From contig CBDCRK010000041.1 in NCBI GenBank assembly GCA_965220955.1, positions 1 to 41,561 of the forward strand: a stretch of 41,561 nucleotides of DNA, in the 5' to 3' direction. The stretch comes from CBDCRK01 sp965220955 (GTDB taxonomy: Bacteria; Desulfobacterota; Binatia; Bin18; CBDCRK01). The position numbers and the translations under genes were made by a program. The notes under the pieces were generated by a model. That model made no database searches, was not told the origin of the DNA, and was given only the letters and a program-made list of their open reading frames with translations. Position 1 is the first letter of the stretch. Each line of letters starts with the position of its first letter. Shown in pieces: positions 30,904-39,243 of this stretch.

Positions 30904-30914
30904 ACGGACTTGAT

Positions 30915-32645
30915 TTAGCTGCAGCGAATCAACTTACCCGGGTAAACCCCAGTCTCCTTGCTATCCTCAAAGGTTACCTGGCCGTTAACCATAATCCAGC
31001 GGTATCCTTCTGGTCTTTGCACCAGCCGTGAATCATTATTCGGTGGCACATCGTATACAGTCTCAGGCTCCTTAATCGCCAGTTTCTCCAGGTCATAGAT
31101 CATCAGGTCCGCTGCCATCCCTTCGCGGATACAGCCACGGTCCTTAAATCCTGCCGTCCAGGCTGGCATATAGCTCAGGTGATAATGGGCCTGCTCCAGA
31201 GTAATGGAGCCCGTGTCCCTCACCATCCAGGTTAACAGGTCCGTGGGAAAGGAGCCCAGGTTCTGGAACTTGGTGTGGGCACCACCATCGGAAAAGCCCG
31301 CGACTGTCCGATGGCTCAACATCTCTTTACAGTTCTCAGGGTTCTGGTTGCGTACCGGCGTCAGCCACTGAGTTTTCCAGTCATCCGCTGCTGAGACATC
31401 CAAAAGCGCGTCAATAACATGCTTGTTCTCCGCCTCGGCAATGTCCTTCACTGTCCGGTCCTGGTACTTACTCCGCAAATCATCGCGGGATATTTTGCGA
31501 CAAACGAACTCGGCAATGTTACCCAGGACTTTGGGCTGCTTGGTCCGATCATAGGATTCCCTCATTCCTTGGCGCAGGCTAGGATTATTCAGCTTCGCCT
31601 TACGCTCTTCTGCGGTCCCTAGCGTTGCCTCCCGCCAAGCATCCACATTGTCAAAGAGGTTCCACTGGTCCTCAAAGGAGAAGCGGAAATTCACGCGTAC
31701 CGTCACCGCATGCCCAACCAAGGGGACGCCCTTCTTATTGTACTCATCCACCACGCTCAGCATGGTGCGAAACACTTGCGGCCGCTCGTCTATCGCGGCT
31801 ACGGCATTAAATATCAATGGCCGTTTACTTGCCTCGGCCAACTGCCCACCGAAATTGACATCCCGTCGTGGACCTTCTGTGCCTTCGTCGATGGCACCGG
31901 ACACCTGGGCAAACTGGATGGTGCCCCTATCATACTTACTCATAGCTTTGGCTATGGCCAGATAGAACTCATCTGACATTATGTCCGAGACCATGAGGGT
32001 ACCGTCATAATCCCGCTGCACCGAGGCTCCATAGCCAGTCAGGCGTTGGGCTGCCCACCCGTTGGCGCCTACTGCCATAGCCTCATCAAGTATACGCACG
32101 ATTTCGGTCATCTCCTTTTCGTTGGGCTGCCGGCTCTTGGCTTGGTCCCAGCCCCCCATGGCATAACTCACCAGCGGAGTGACGGGCACCAACTGAATCA
32201 TGTTGACTCCCTTGGGCAGACGATCAATTTGATCCATCCACTCCGGGAAGGTTTCCCAGCTAAAGGGCATGGTAGCCTTCATGGCTTCATAGGGAATCGC
32301 CTCATTACGCTCCATTGACAACATTGAGCGGTCCGCGTCCTTGTGACGTACCGGCGCAAAGCCAAACCCACAGTTGCCATTGGTGACTGAGGTTACTCCA
32401 TGCCAGCTGCCAATAGAACACGAAGGGTCCCAAAATACCGGCGCATCATAGTGGCAATGTAGGTCTACAACCCCAGGAGCAACAATCAACCCGGTAGCAT
32501 CGAGCACCTCTTTGGCATCACTGCTGTTCAGGTGACCGATTTTAGCAATTTTGCCGTCCTTAATACCAAGGTCGGCACGGTAGGGCGGCACCATTGTCCC
32601 ATCGACAATCGTGCCGTTTTTAATAATTTTATCAAACTCTGCCAT
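30915..32645 (-). CDS. N-acyl-D-amino-acid deacylase-like amidohydrolase (paralog A)
   Basis: A 576-aa metal-dependent amidohydrolase related to the one at 13984 and very similar to the one at 34247. The metal motif is His63-Cys-His65 (DLHCHYD), the bridging Cys is Cys92 (GNCGFGFAP), and FSDGGAHTKF carries the catalytic Asp. The start FDKIIKNGTIVDGT and the end YRWIMVNGQVTFED belong to the beta-sandwich domain. The ATG at 32645 follows AAAAAGGAGG. A TTGCTT/TATCAT promoter lies 68 bases upstream, so the gene may be expressed separately from the NTF2-like gene. The substrate is unknown; hydrolysis of an N-acyl or cyclic amide is the family expectation. Confidence 0.88.
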   Translation of the reverse strand: MAEFDKIIKNGTIVDGTMVPPYRADLGIKDGKIAKIGHLNSSDAKEVLDATGLIVAPGVVDLHCHYDAPVFWDPSCSIGSWHGVTSVTNGNCGFGFAPVRHKDADRSMLSMERNEAIPYEAMKATMPFSWETFPEWMDQIDRLPKGVNMIQLVPVTPLVSYAMGGWDQAKSRQPNEKEMTEIVRILDEAMAVGANGWAAQRLTGYGASVQRDYDGTLMVSDIMSDEFYLAIAKAMSKYDRGTIQFAQVSGAIDEGTEGPRRDVNFGGQLAEASKRPLIFNAVAAIDERPQVFRTMLSVVDEYNKKGVPLVGHAVTVRVNFRFSFEDQWNLFDNVDAWREATLGTAEERKAKLNNPSLRQGMRESYDRTKQPKVLGNIAEFVCRKISRDDLRSKYQDRTVKDIAEAENKHVIDALLDVSAADDWKTQWLTPVRNQNPENCKEMLSHRTVAGFSDGGAHTKFQNLGSFPTDLLTWMVRDTGSITLEQAHYHLSYMPAWTAGFKDRGCIREGMAADLMIYDLEKLAIKEPETVYDVPPNNDSRLVQRPEGYRWIMVNGQVTFEDSKETGVYPGKLIRCS

Positions 32646-32712
32646 GACTCAACCTCCTTTTTGATTGGGTTTACCCTTTAATAAGAAACAACCTGTATTC
32701 GCGGGTGCCGCT

Positions 32713-32742
32713 ATGATACGCCGCTTTGCCCGCTTTAAGCAA
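32713..32742 (-). promoter_or_regulatory. promoter of amidohydrolase paralog A
   Basis: Minus-strand TTGCTT (32737-32742), an 18-base spacer and TATCAT (32713-32718). The whole stretch, including the spacer, resembles the promoter at 37246-37274 (TTGCCA, 17 bases, TATCAT), with AAAG-GGxCAAA in the same place, so the two catabolic genes may be controlled together. Confidence 0.5.
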
Positions 32743-32794
32743 GACCTTGGGAAAGTGGGCGGCCTGGCCCATTGGCCTATTTTGGGTAAGTCCC

Positions 32795-33349
32795 TTACAG
32801 CCGGACTGTAACCTTCTCCCCGGCCCAGCCTTCCTCATGCCCGACAAAGTAGTAGAGAGTGATTTTGCGGCGCTGAAACTTCCATGCCTCTCCCACTCTG
32901 GTGTACTCATCCTCATAGTGACCGGCTCCAATTACGCTCTTCTCGCCCTGAACGCCTTTGATCTCTACCGAACACACCCCTGTGGCTCGGTTCCCGTGCA
33001 GCTCGATCACATGGTTGTGGAGGAAATCATACGGGGTCCCCAGTTTGGGAAGTGTCTCGGTATAAAATTGCCGTAGCGCTGGCCCGCCTTGGACCACAGT
33101 CGAACCCATTTCCACTGCTCCCTCTTCCGCAAAGAGCTTTACCACGCCCTCCACATCATGCTGCCGGACACAGTGAGCATAGCAATGGGTCAACTCTTTG
33201 ATCAGCTCTCGATCCCTCAGCTCCCTGACCATTGTTTCTAGCTCTTCAGCTGTCCTAGGACCCTTCTGACTCCCTCTGGATATCTGGCCTAAAAGGAAAG
33301 AGAGAGACCTGCCCCCCTTTTTCCCCGACGGATCTTGTTGCTCTGCCAT
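32795..33349 (-). CDS. SnoaL/NTF2-like protein
   Basis: A 184-aa protein with an N-terminal charged extension (about 45 residues, ending SRGSQKGPRTAEELETMVRE) and an NTF2-like cone fold: HCYAHCVRQHDVEGVVKLFA then EEGAVEMGSTVV, LHNHVIELHGNRATG and YEDEYTRVGEAWKFQRRKI. Such proteins serve as isomerases, dehydratases or scytalone-dehydratase-like lyases, or merely bind small ligands. The start at 33349 has AAGGAGG; the frame goes 8 codons further. It sits between the two deacylase-like paralogs on the same strand, so it may process their substrate or product. Confidence 0.85.
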   Translation of the reverse strand: MAEQQDPSGKKGGRSLSFLLGQISRGSQKGPRTAEELETMVRELRDRELIKELTHCYAHCVRQHDVEGVVKLFAEEGAVEMGSTVVQGGPALRQFYTETLPKLGTPYDFLHNHVIELHGNRATGVCSVEIKGVQGEKSVIGAGHYEDEYTRVGEAWKFQRRKITLYYFVGHEEGWAGEKVTVRL

Positions 33350-33766
33350 AGTATCCTCCTTGCTTGGCTGCACTCAGCATGCAGCCCTGCTTGCCCCCTT
33401 ACAACAAACCAAACGGGCAGGCACGGGGCCATGGATCACAACTTAAGGTATTTCACCTGCAGAACAGGCATGAATTCTCTCTCCCCTGGCGGGAGAGGGC
33501 CAGGGTGAGGGGGCCAAAAGGACCTCTACCATTTGTGTATACCCCCTATCCTAACCTTCCTCCGCAAGGGGGAAAGGGACTCAGAGGCCCAAGGCAGGAA
33601 CTAAAAGCTCTCATTTGCCTTTAGGTTGGGACCCATGCACAGGAACCTGCCCCTGCGAAACTAGTGTATCTGGTGGTAGCTTTTATATAAAAATTGTGGC
33701 TTATAAAAAAGAGGGCAATAAGCCTATACACGCCAAAGCTCGTTGCCAAGAAAAGAAGGGGGAAGC
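33350..33766. repeat. gap with dispersed repeat hairpins
   Basis: No gene recognised. CTCTCCC (33479-33485) and GGGAGAG (33491-33497) with a CCTGG-type loop, continuing GGCCAGGGTGAGGG, are of the widespread CTCTCCC/CCCTCAC intergenic repeat type. A second, degenerate copy, CTATCCTAACCTTCCTCCGC followed by AAGGGGGAAAGGG, spans about 33546-33579. The end of the gap is AT-rich and carries the AGAAGGGGGAAG ribosome site of the pentapeptide gene. Confidence 0.5.
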
Positions 33767-34123
33767 ATGGAAATTAAAAATTCGGATAGTGAAATTATTT
33801 TTGCTGATGACTCTTTCTTACTGAAAAACTGCATCGAGAATGCGCTAAAGTCTGGGATCAGTCTCAGAAGGGCAAACTTCAGCGCAGCGGACTTGAGAAG
33901 GGTGAACCTCAGCGGGGCAGACTTTAGCGAGGTAGACTTCAGAGGGGCCAACCTCAGCGGGGCTAACCTCAGCGGGACCAACCTCAGCGGGGCCAACCTG
34001 CGGCACGCAGTTGGCATGACAAAAGAACAGATTGAGTTGGCGTTTATTGATGAGCAAACCCAACTTCCCAACTATCTCACGGTGTCCCGAGAAGAGTGGT
34101 TGAAAGAGAAAATTTCCGGCTGA
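33767..34123 (+). CDS. small pentapeptide-repeat protein
   Basis: A 118-aa protein whose middle (about residues 34-80) is a run of A(N/D)LSG-type pentapeptides: RRANFSAADLRRVNLSGADF, then SEVDFRGANLSGANLSGTNL. About nine repeats would fold as a short right-handed quadrilateral beta-helix. The N-terminus (acidic, DDSFLLKNCIENALKSG) and the C-terminus (MTKEQIELAFIDEQTQLPNY) are non-repetitive; the latter is common in such small proteins. Family functions range from DNA-gyrase mimicry to unknown, and no specific role can be assigned. It is alone on the plus strand among minus-strand genes and more AT-rich outside the repeats. Confidence 0.85.
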   Translation: MEIKNSDSEIIFADDSFLLKNCIENALKSGISLRRANFSAADLRRVNLSGADFSEVDFRGANLSGANLSGTNLSGANLRHAVGMTKEQIELAFIDEQTQLPNYLTVSREEWLKEKISG

Positions 34124-34173
34124 GAAGACCCCATGCCGGAATTTTATCAGGAGATCGCTTCGACGGCGATCAG

Positions 34174-34209
34174 AAAAGAAAAAGGGGACCAGGTCATAAC
34201 CCAGTCCCC
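34174..34209 (-). terminator. rho-independent terminator of amidohydrolase paralog B
   Basis: On the minus strand GGGGAC (34209-34204) pairs with GTCCCC (34189-34184); adjacent TGGG and CCTG extend the stem through wobbles and the loop is about six bases. The stem is followed by TTTTTCTTTT. It lies some 40 bases past the stop at 34247. A related but decayed sequence (GATCAGAAAAGAAACAGGGG) follows paralog A at 30799-30818. Confidence 0.7.
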
Positions 34210-34246
34210 CCTTCCTATGGTCTAGTTTCAGAGTCGACTAAATCGC

Positions 34247-35971
34247 TTAGCTGCGGCGCATCAGTTTGCCTGGCAGGGCATTAGTGCACTTGCCATCTTC
34301 GAAGGTCACATCGCCGTTGACCATGAGCCAGCGATACCCTTCAGCCCGCTGCACCCGCCGCCAATCATTCGGCGGTACATCGTATACAATCTCCCTTGGC
34401 AGAATGTTCAGCTTATCGAGATCGTAGATCATCAGGTCTGCCGCCAGCCCTTCACGTATGCAGCCCCGGTCCTTGAAGCCTGCCGCCCAGGCCGGCAGGT
34501 AGCTTAAGTGGTAGTGGGCCTCTTCCTGTGTGATCAAGCCATTGTCCCGCACCATCCACATCAATAGATCCGTGGGATAGGCACCCAGGGTCAAGAACTT
34601 CATATGTGCGCCGCCATCGGAAATACCAGCGGCAATATAGGGATAGTCCAACAGCTCCTTACAGTTGGCCGGATTGGCGTTGCGCACAGGCGAGATCCAT
34701 TCGGTCTTCAGGTTGTCCGCTATGGAGATATCCAGAATCGCGTCCACAACATGCTTGTTCTCCATATCGGCAATTTGTCGTGCCGACAGCCCCTCGTACT
34801 TCTTCAGGTCCTCTTTGACCACCTCCGTAACAATGAAGTCAGCCATATCGCCAAGGGCCTTGGGCTGCTTAGTCTGGTCATATTCCTCCCGCATGGCTTG
34901 ACGCAGGTCGGAGTTGGCCAGCTTTGCCCTACGCTCTTCCGGAGAGCCCAGTGTTGCTATCCGCCACGCTTCCACATTGTCAAAGAGGTTCCAGTTCTCA
35001 AAGGTAAAGCGGGCATCTAGACGTATGGTCACCGCCTGCCCAATCAAGGGAACTCCCCTGCTGTTATACTCTTTTAGCACCTGCAGCTGATTGCGGAATA
35101 CTTGCGCCCTTTCGTCAATGACCGCAATGGCGTTAAACATCACCGGCCGGTTGCTGGTCTCAGATAGCCGTCCGGCAAACCCCATGTCTACCTTCGAGTT
35201 GGTTACAGGATCCTCGAGACTGCCGGAAGCCTGCGTATACTGGATGCAGCCCCTATCATACTCTCCCAGAGCCTTGGCCATAGTCAGATAGAACTCATCC
35301 GACAACATGTCCGAAACCATCAGGGAGCCGTCGTAGTCCCGCTGTACTGAGGCGCCAAAGCCGATCAAGCGCTGGGCTCCCCACCCATTGGCGCCTGCTG
35401 CCATAGCACCATGGAACAAATTCACAATTTCCGCCATTTCTTTATCATTGGGCTGCCGGCTCTTGGCCTCCACCCAACCCCCCATCACATAACTCACCAG
35501 CGGGGTGATGGGCACCAGCTGACTAATATTGACTCCCTTGGGGAGGCCATCTATGTGGTTCATCCAATCCCCTAAGCTCTCCCAGTTAAAAGGCATGGAC
35601 ACCTTCATTGCTTCATAGGGAACCGCCTCGTTCCGTTCCATCGACCGCATGGCGCGATCCGCGTCCTTGGCATGCACCGGGGCAAAGCCAAACCCACAGT
35701 TGCCAATGGTCACCGAGGTCACGCCGTGCCAGCTCCCGATTGTGCAGTAAGGATCCCAGTGTAGTGGCGCATCGTAGTGAGTGTGCAGGTCTATAGCCCC
35801 CGGAGCAACGAACAACCCCGAGGCATCCAGCACCTTCTCTCCCTCGCCACTGTTTATGCGGCCGATTTTGGCAATCTTGCCGTCCTTGATGCCGATGTCG
35901 GCACGGTAACGCGGCAACCGTGTCCCATCGATAATCATGCCGTCTTTAATAACTGTATCGAACTGTGCCAT
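34247..35971 (-). CDS. N-acyl-D-amino-acid deacylase-like amidohydrolase (paralog B)
   Basis: A 574-aa amidohydrolase closely similar to the 30915 gene over its full length. Metal-site residues are His63 and His65 (DLHTHYD), Cys92 (GNCGFGFAP) and the Asp in ISDGGAHMKF. Numbering is identical to paralog A, including the YDAP-HWDP loop. The true start is the ATG at 35971 with AAAGGAGGG; an open frame continuing 100 codons upstream reads into the neighbouring region and is not coding. Differences from paralog A cluster in the surface and barrel-loop positions, suggesting different substrates or a recent duplication under divergence. The gene ends at a clear terminator. Confidence 0.88.
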   Translation of the reverse strand: MAQFDTVIKDGMIIDGTRLPRYRADIGIKDGKIAKIGRINSGEGEKVLDASGLFVAPGAIDLHTHYDAPLHWDPYCTIGSWHGVTSVTIGNCGFGFAPVHAKDADRAMRSMERNEAVPYEAMKVSMPFNWESLGDWMNHIDGLPKGVNISQLVPITPLVSYVMGGWVEAKSRQPNDKEMAEIVNLFHGAMAAGANGWGAQRLIGFGASVQRDYDGSLMVSDMLSDEFYLTMAKALGEYDRGCIQYTQASGSLEDPVTNSKVDMGFAGRLSETSNRPVMFNAIAVIDERAQVFRNQLQVLKEYNSRGVPLIGQAVTIRLDARFTFENWNLFDNVEAWRIATLGSPEERRAKLANSDLRQAMREEYDQTKQPKALGDMADFIVTEVVKEDLKKYEGLSARQIADMENKHVVDAILDISIADNLKTEWISPVRNANPANCKELLDYPYIAAGISDGGAHMKFLTLGAYPTDLLMWMVRDNGLITQEEAHYHLSYLPAWAAGFKDRGCIREGLAADLMIYDLDKLNILPREIVYDVPPNDWRRVQRAEGYRWLMVNGDVTFEDGKCTNALPGKLMRRS

Positions 35972-36013
35972 AAAAACCCTCCTTTGCTTAAGTAGTTGTA
36001 GGCACACCCATCC

Positions 36014-36052
36014 TAGAAACCTTGATAGAAACCTTGATACAACGATACAACG
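36014..36052. repeat. short tandem repeats between amidohydrolase genes
   Basis: TAGAAACCTTGA occurs twice in perfect tandem (36014-36025 and 36026-36037), followed by TACAACGA and TACAACG (36038-36052). They lie between the stop of the 36063 gene and the start of paralog B. On the minus strand TTGTAT, 17 bases and TATCAA overlap them, a weak promoter possibility. Confidence 0.6.
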
Positions 36053-36062
36053 CTCAGTCCTA

Positions 36063-37175
36063 TTATTCGATCCCGTACAGCCGTGAGGCGGTGTCATGTA
36101 CGATCTTGCGCCGGTCTGTCTCCGAGAGCTGGCTAAACGTTTTCTCAATAAACTCTTGCGAACGCGGCCAGGTGGCAGCCGTGTGCGGGTAATCCGAGGA
36201 CCACATGGCATTATCCGGCCCGTACACATCAAGGGTGCGAATAAAGAGCGGCTCTTCGATGAAGGTCGCATATACCTGGCGTTTGATGTATTCGCTTGGC
36301 TTCAGGCTCAGCTTCGCCGGCATGCTAACAAAACCCAACCGCCCGGCAATGAGATCCATCCGCCACATAAAGTATGACATCCAGGCCACGTCATTCTCAG
36401 CCGAGATAATCTTCAGGTTAGGAAAACGCTCCAGCACCCCTCCCAGGACAAACACGGCCAGAGAACGTTCTACTTCATGGTACAGGGTGGAAGCCTGCAA
36501 CGCCAGATTATTACTAAAGAAGTCTACACCTGTCCCCTTGCGACCGGTGAGGATGTGCAGGGAGAGCGGCATGTTGAGTTCTGACGCTGTCGTCCAGAAG
36601 GGATCATAGTCGGTACTGTTGTATGGCCGATCCTCCGGCGGCTCAGCCCAAATCATGGCGCCTCTGATGCCATTTTTGGCAACGCGCCGTAGCTCTTTTG
36701 TACCTGCCTCAATATCTTCCAGCGTGATCAGCCCCAGCGGCAACAGCCGCTTTGGGTCGTGACTGCAGTATTCCACTGCCCAATCGTTATAGGCCCGAAA
36801 ACAGGCTGCCCGGAGTTCAACATCGTCCAGCATGTACAGGGGCATACCCATAGAGGTGTAAATGGCCTCGGCCTTTACCCCATCACGATCTTGGTCCTTA
36901 ATCCGAGCCGCTGGATCCCAGACACTGGCCGGAGCCTGATCCATGCCTTTTTTGTTGTGCTCGGGCAGATCTTTTGAGGGCACGCCCGCGCCAAAAAACG
37001 CTGCCACCGGAAAGGGGTTGATATTCTCACAGACAAAGAACTCCCCCTCTTTTCCGTTGAGACCCTGCACTGTGTGCGGAGCCTTGTCCCTAAACTTCTT
37101 GTCCACCCGCTCAGCCCACATGCTGGGGGGCTCGACAAAATGCGAATCCGCGGAAATCACTCGATTATCTACCAT
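36063..37175 (-). CDS. amidohydrolase_2 (ACMSD-like) family protein
   Basis: A 370-aa TIM-barrel amidohydrolase of the PF04909 group, which includes ACMSD and other decarboxylases and hydrolases acting on aromatic or unsaturated acids. The N-terminal metal segment is ISADSHFVEPPSMW (Asp10, His12; a DxH instead of HxH). Further markers are MPLSLHILTG (His) and the ending MWSSDYPHTAATWP with the conserved Asp and His. GIRGAMIWAEPPEDRPYNST is a typical loop. The ATG at 37175 has GAAGGAGGA. A palindrome and a promoter lie just upstream. It is followed on the same strand by paralog B and preceded by the CoA transferase. Confidence 0.88.
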   Translation of the reverse strand: MVDNRVISADSHFVEPPSMWAERVDKKFRDKAPHTVQGLNGKEGEFFVCENINPFPVAAFFGAGVPSKDLPEHNKKGMDQAPASVWDPAARIKDQDRDGVKAEAIYTSMGMPLYMLDDVELRAACFRAYNDWAVEYCSHDPKRLLPLGLITLEDIEAGTKELRRVAKNGIRGAMIWAEPPEDRPYNSTDYDPFWTTASELNMPLSLHILTGRKGTGVDFFSNNLALQASTLYHEVERSLAVFVLGGVLERFPNLKIISAENDVAWMSYFMWRMDLIAGRLGFVSMPAKLSLKPSEYIKRQVYATFIEEPLFIRTLDVYGPDNAMWSSDYPHTAATWPRSQEFIEKTFSQLSETDRRKIVHDTASRLYGIE

Positions 37176-37201
37176 AACCTGTCCTCCTTCTTAGTGTAGT
37201 A

Positions 37202-37222
37202 TTCTTAAATAGAATTTAAGAA
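37202..37222. promoter_or_regulatory. AT-rich palindrome before the amidohydrolase_2 gene
   Basis: TTCTTAAAT (37202-37210) and ATTTAAGAA (37214-37222) form a perfect 9-base inverted repeat around AGA, placed between the promoter at 37246 and the ATG at 37175. It may be an operator or an mRNA-leader hairpin. Confidence 0.4.
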
Positions 37223-37245
37223 AATTTGTGTCCTTTGGTAGTGCG

Positions 37246-37274
37246 ATGATATGCTGTTTGTCCACTTTTGGCAA
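37246..37274 (-). promoter_or_regulatory. promoter of the amidohydrolase_2 gene
   Basis: Minus-strand TTGCCA (37269-37274), a 17-base spacer and TATCAT (37246-37251). The element as a whole resembles the promoter at 32713-32742, beyond the two hexamers. Confidence 0.5.
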
Positions 37275-37304
37275 GACTTTCCCGGGGGAACTAGAAACCC
37301 TGTT

Positions 37305-38498
37305 TCAGATTACTCCTTCCTCTTGCAAGGCCTTCACCTCGGCTTGGCCATATCCCAGTTCGGCAAGAATTTCCGTATTGTGCTGGCCAAGGAGAGGGGC
37401 AGTTTTGATCTCTGAGGGAGAGGCAGAAAGCTTGATGGGGTTTCCTGCCATGGTATAGGGGCCGCGCACCGGGTGCTCAACCTCAAGAATCATATCTCGG
37501 GCACGGAGGTGCGGGTCGTTGAGGACTTCCTCGGTATCCTGGCAGGCTCCACAGGGTACACCAGCCTCGCCAAGAATCCTCATGACTTCGTGCTTTGACC
37601 TTTGCAGCGTCCACCCCTCAATCAAGTCCCGAACCTCTTCGATGCGTTCATAGCGAGCCTCCGGGGTATTATAGCGAGGATCACCAACCAGGTCCTCCCG
37701 ATCAATGGCGCGCAAGAGAGGCTCCCACATCTGTTGCTGCGCCAGGATAAAGACATAATCGTTTGCGCCTCCTGGGTGGCAGCGGTAGGTTGTCCCTGGC
37801 ACAATAGAGCCAAGCTGGTTACCATTACGCTCAATTGGCTTGCCCGCACGCTGATGGTCACGCAAGCTGACTCGCACCAGGTTGACCACGGCCTCTTGCA
37901 TGGACACCTCTACCCGCTGGCCCTCGCCTGTAGTTTGGCGCTGCATAAGCGCAGCCAGAATACCAATAGTACAGTGCATGCCGGTGCCTGAATCGCCAAT
38001 GCAAGCCCAAGTCATTGTTGGTGGGTTTTCGGGAAATCCGGTCACACTCATGGCTCCACCCATGGCTTGGGCCACCGGCTCGAAGCTTTTATAGGTGCTG
38101 TAAGGACCATAAGAGCCAAAGCCCTTGACGCTGGCATAGACAAGGCGTGGGTTTAGCTTCTTTAGGTCATCATAGCCCAGCTCTAACCGCTCCAGAGCTC
38201 CGGGGCCAAAGTTCTCTACCAGAACATCAGCCGTCTTGACCAATTCATGAAAGATCTCTTTTCCTCGAGGGCTTTTAAGATTGAGGGCCAGGCTGCGTTT
38301 GTTGGCATTGAAAAAGAGAAAGAACAGGCTGTCGCTGTCCGGCCGGTCACGCAGGTTAACCCGGGCAATATCTCCCCTGCCCGGCTCCTCTACTTTGATA
38401 ACGTCTGCACCTAACCAAGCCAGCATCTGGGAACACGAGGGGCCCGCCTGATTGTGGGTTAAGTCAAGAACCCGGATACCTGTTAACGCCTTACCCAT
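37305..38498 (-). CDS. CaiB/BaiF family CoA transferase, formyl-CoA-transferase-like
   Basis: A 397-aa class III CoA transferase, which moves CoA between carboxylic acids through an Asp-bound acyl intermediate. Asp169 (IGDSGTGMH) sits at the same number as the catalytic Asp of formyl-CoA:oxalate CoA-transferase (Frc), and Gln17 (HNQAGPSCSQML) is also kept. The stretch VEVSMQEAVVNLVRVSLRDH resembles Frc strongly. The Gly-rich loop (GGGGQ) that closes over the Frc active site is not present here; the area reads TTYRCHPGGANDY. So the acid substrate is likely not oxalate or formate. The ATG has AAAGGAG. It lies between the amidohydrolase_2 and isochorismatase-like genes on the same strand and may activate their acid product. 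Confidence 0.88.
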   Translation of the reverse strand: MGKALTGIRVLDLTHNQAGPSCSQMLAWLGADVIKVEEPGRGDIARVNLRDRPDSDSLFFLFFNANKRSLALNLKSPRGKEIFHELVKTADVLVENFGPGALERLELGYDDLKKLNPRLVYASVKGFGSYGPYSTYKSFEPVAQAMGGAMSVTGFPENPPTMTWACIGDSGTGMHCTIGILAALMQRQTTGEGQRVEVSMQEAVVNLVRVSLRDHQRAGKPIERNGNQLGSIVPGTTYRCHPGGANDYVFILAQQQMWEPLLRAIDREDLVGDPRYNTPEARYERIEEVRDLIEGWTLQRSKHEVMRILGEAGVPCGACQDTEEVLNDPHLRARDMILEVEHPVRGPYTMAGNPIKLSASPSEIKTAPLLGQHNTEILAELGYGQAEVKALQEEGVI

Positions 38499-38515
38499 GG
38501 ATATACTCCTTTGAG

Positions 38516-38578
38516 TTATTGATCCATTGGATCATTGAGTCATTACCCTAATGGAACAATGAACCAATGAGTCAATAA
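38516..38578. repeat. long inverted repeat of heptad ATTGA-type units
   Basis: Two 29-base arms (38516-38544 and 38550-38578) with a 5-base loop (ACCCT) match at 23 of 29 positions. Each arm is built from degenerate seven-base units like TCATTGA and CATTGGA. It fills the gap between the isochorismatase-like and CoA transferase genes. The structure could be an RNA hairpin in the shared transcript or a mobile palindromic repeat. Confidence 0.7.
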
Positions 38579-38597
38579 ATCTGGTTTCAATCGTTTA

Positions 38598-39221
38598 TTA
38601 CGCCAGCGCCTTGATAACATCATCCGCGTGACACACGGTTGTGAGAAAAGAAAGAACTCCGCCAAGAATCACCCGATGGGCCTCTTCGGAAGTCGCAGCA
38701 CAGCAGTCGTCGGGAATAATAATCTCGTAACCACGATCGGCCCCGTCGCGAGCAGTACCCTCAACAACCCCGTCGGTGGCAATCCCTGTAAGCACCAGAT
38801 GGGTAATGCCCTGAGCGTTGAGAATACCCTCCAGCGAGCTGGCATAAAAAGCACTCACACGAGTCTTGGTAATGATAATATCTTGTGGCTCAGGCTTGAG
38901 ATCCGCATGAATTTCCGCTCCCCAGCTGCCATCCTGCAGAGCCTGCATTTGCTTCATGCCCTGAAAGATCTTTACATTACCTGGCATGTCAGCATAATCT
39001 GGGCGATAGGCATGCCGGACATGGATAATCGGCACCTTAGCGTTGCGGCCCGCAGCTGCCAATTTGCTGATAGTACCCAGAATGTTTCTTTCTTTAATCA
39101 TCCTGGGCATAGCCCCTTGGGTGAGGCTGCCTCCCACCTTGCCATCCTCGTGAACAATATCGTTTTGGCAGTCCATTATCAGGATAGCGGCTTTACTCTT
39201 TGGTAGTGTGATATCAGCCAT
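38598..39221 (-). CDS. isochorismatase-fold hydrolase lacking the catalytic Cys
   Basis: A 207-aa protein of the isochorismatase/cysteine-hydrolase fold. Asp17 (LIMDCQNDIVHEDG) and Lys118 (ITKTRVSAF) of the catalytic triad are present. The nucleophilic Cys, expected in GVATNxCVEST, is replaced: the protein has GIATDGVVEGT, with Val151 in the Cys position (DNA GAC GGG GTT GTT). True isochorismatases also lack the Cys, whereas amidases such as nicotinamidase or carbamoylsarcosine hydrolase need it. So vinyl-ether-type hydrolysis or another Cys-free reaction is more likely than amide cleavage. The ATG has AAAAAAGGAGG. It heads a minus-strand group with the CoA transferase and amidohydrolase_2. 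Confidence 0.88.
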   Translation of the reverse strand: MADITLPKSKAAILIMDCQNDIVHEDGKVGGSLTQGAMPRMIKERNILGTISKLAAAGRNAKVPIIHVRHAYRPDYADMPGNVKIFQGMKQMQALQDGSWGAEIHADLKPEPQDIIITKTRVSAFYASSLEGILNAQGITHLVLTGIATDGVVEGTARDGADRGYEIIIPDDCCAATSEEAHRVILGGVLSFLTTVCHADDVIKALA

Positions 39222-39243
39222 AGGTCCACCTCCTTTTTTGTGG

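Noticed and set aside
34247..36271. Longer 674-codon version of amidohydrolase paralog B
   Set aside because: The extra 100 codons are Arg/Ser-rich, run over an intergenic repeat into the neighbouring gene, and the ATG at 35971 has a strong ribosome site and matches paralog A.
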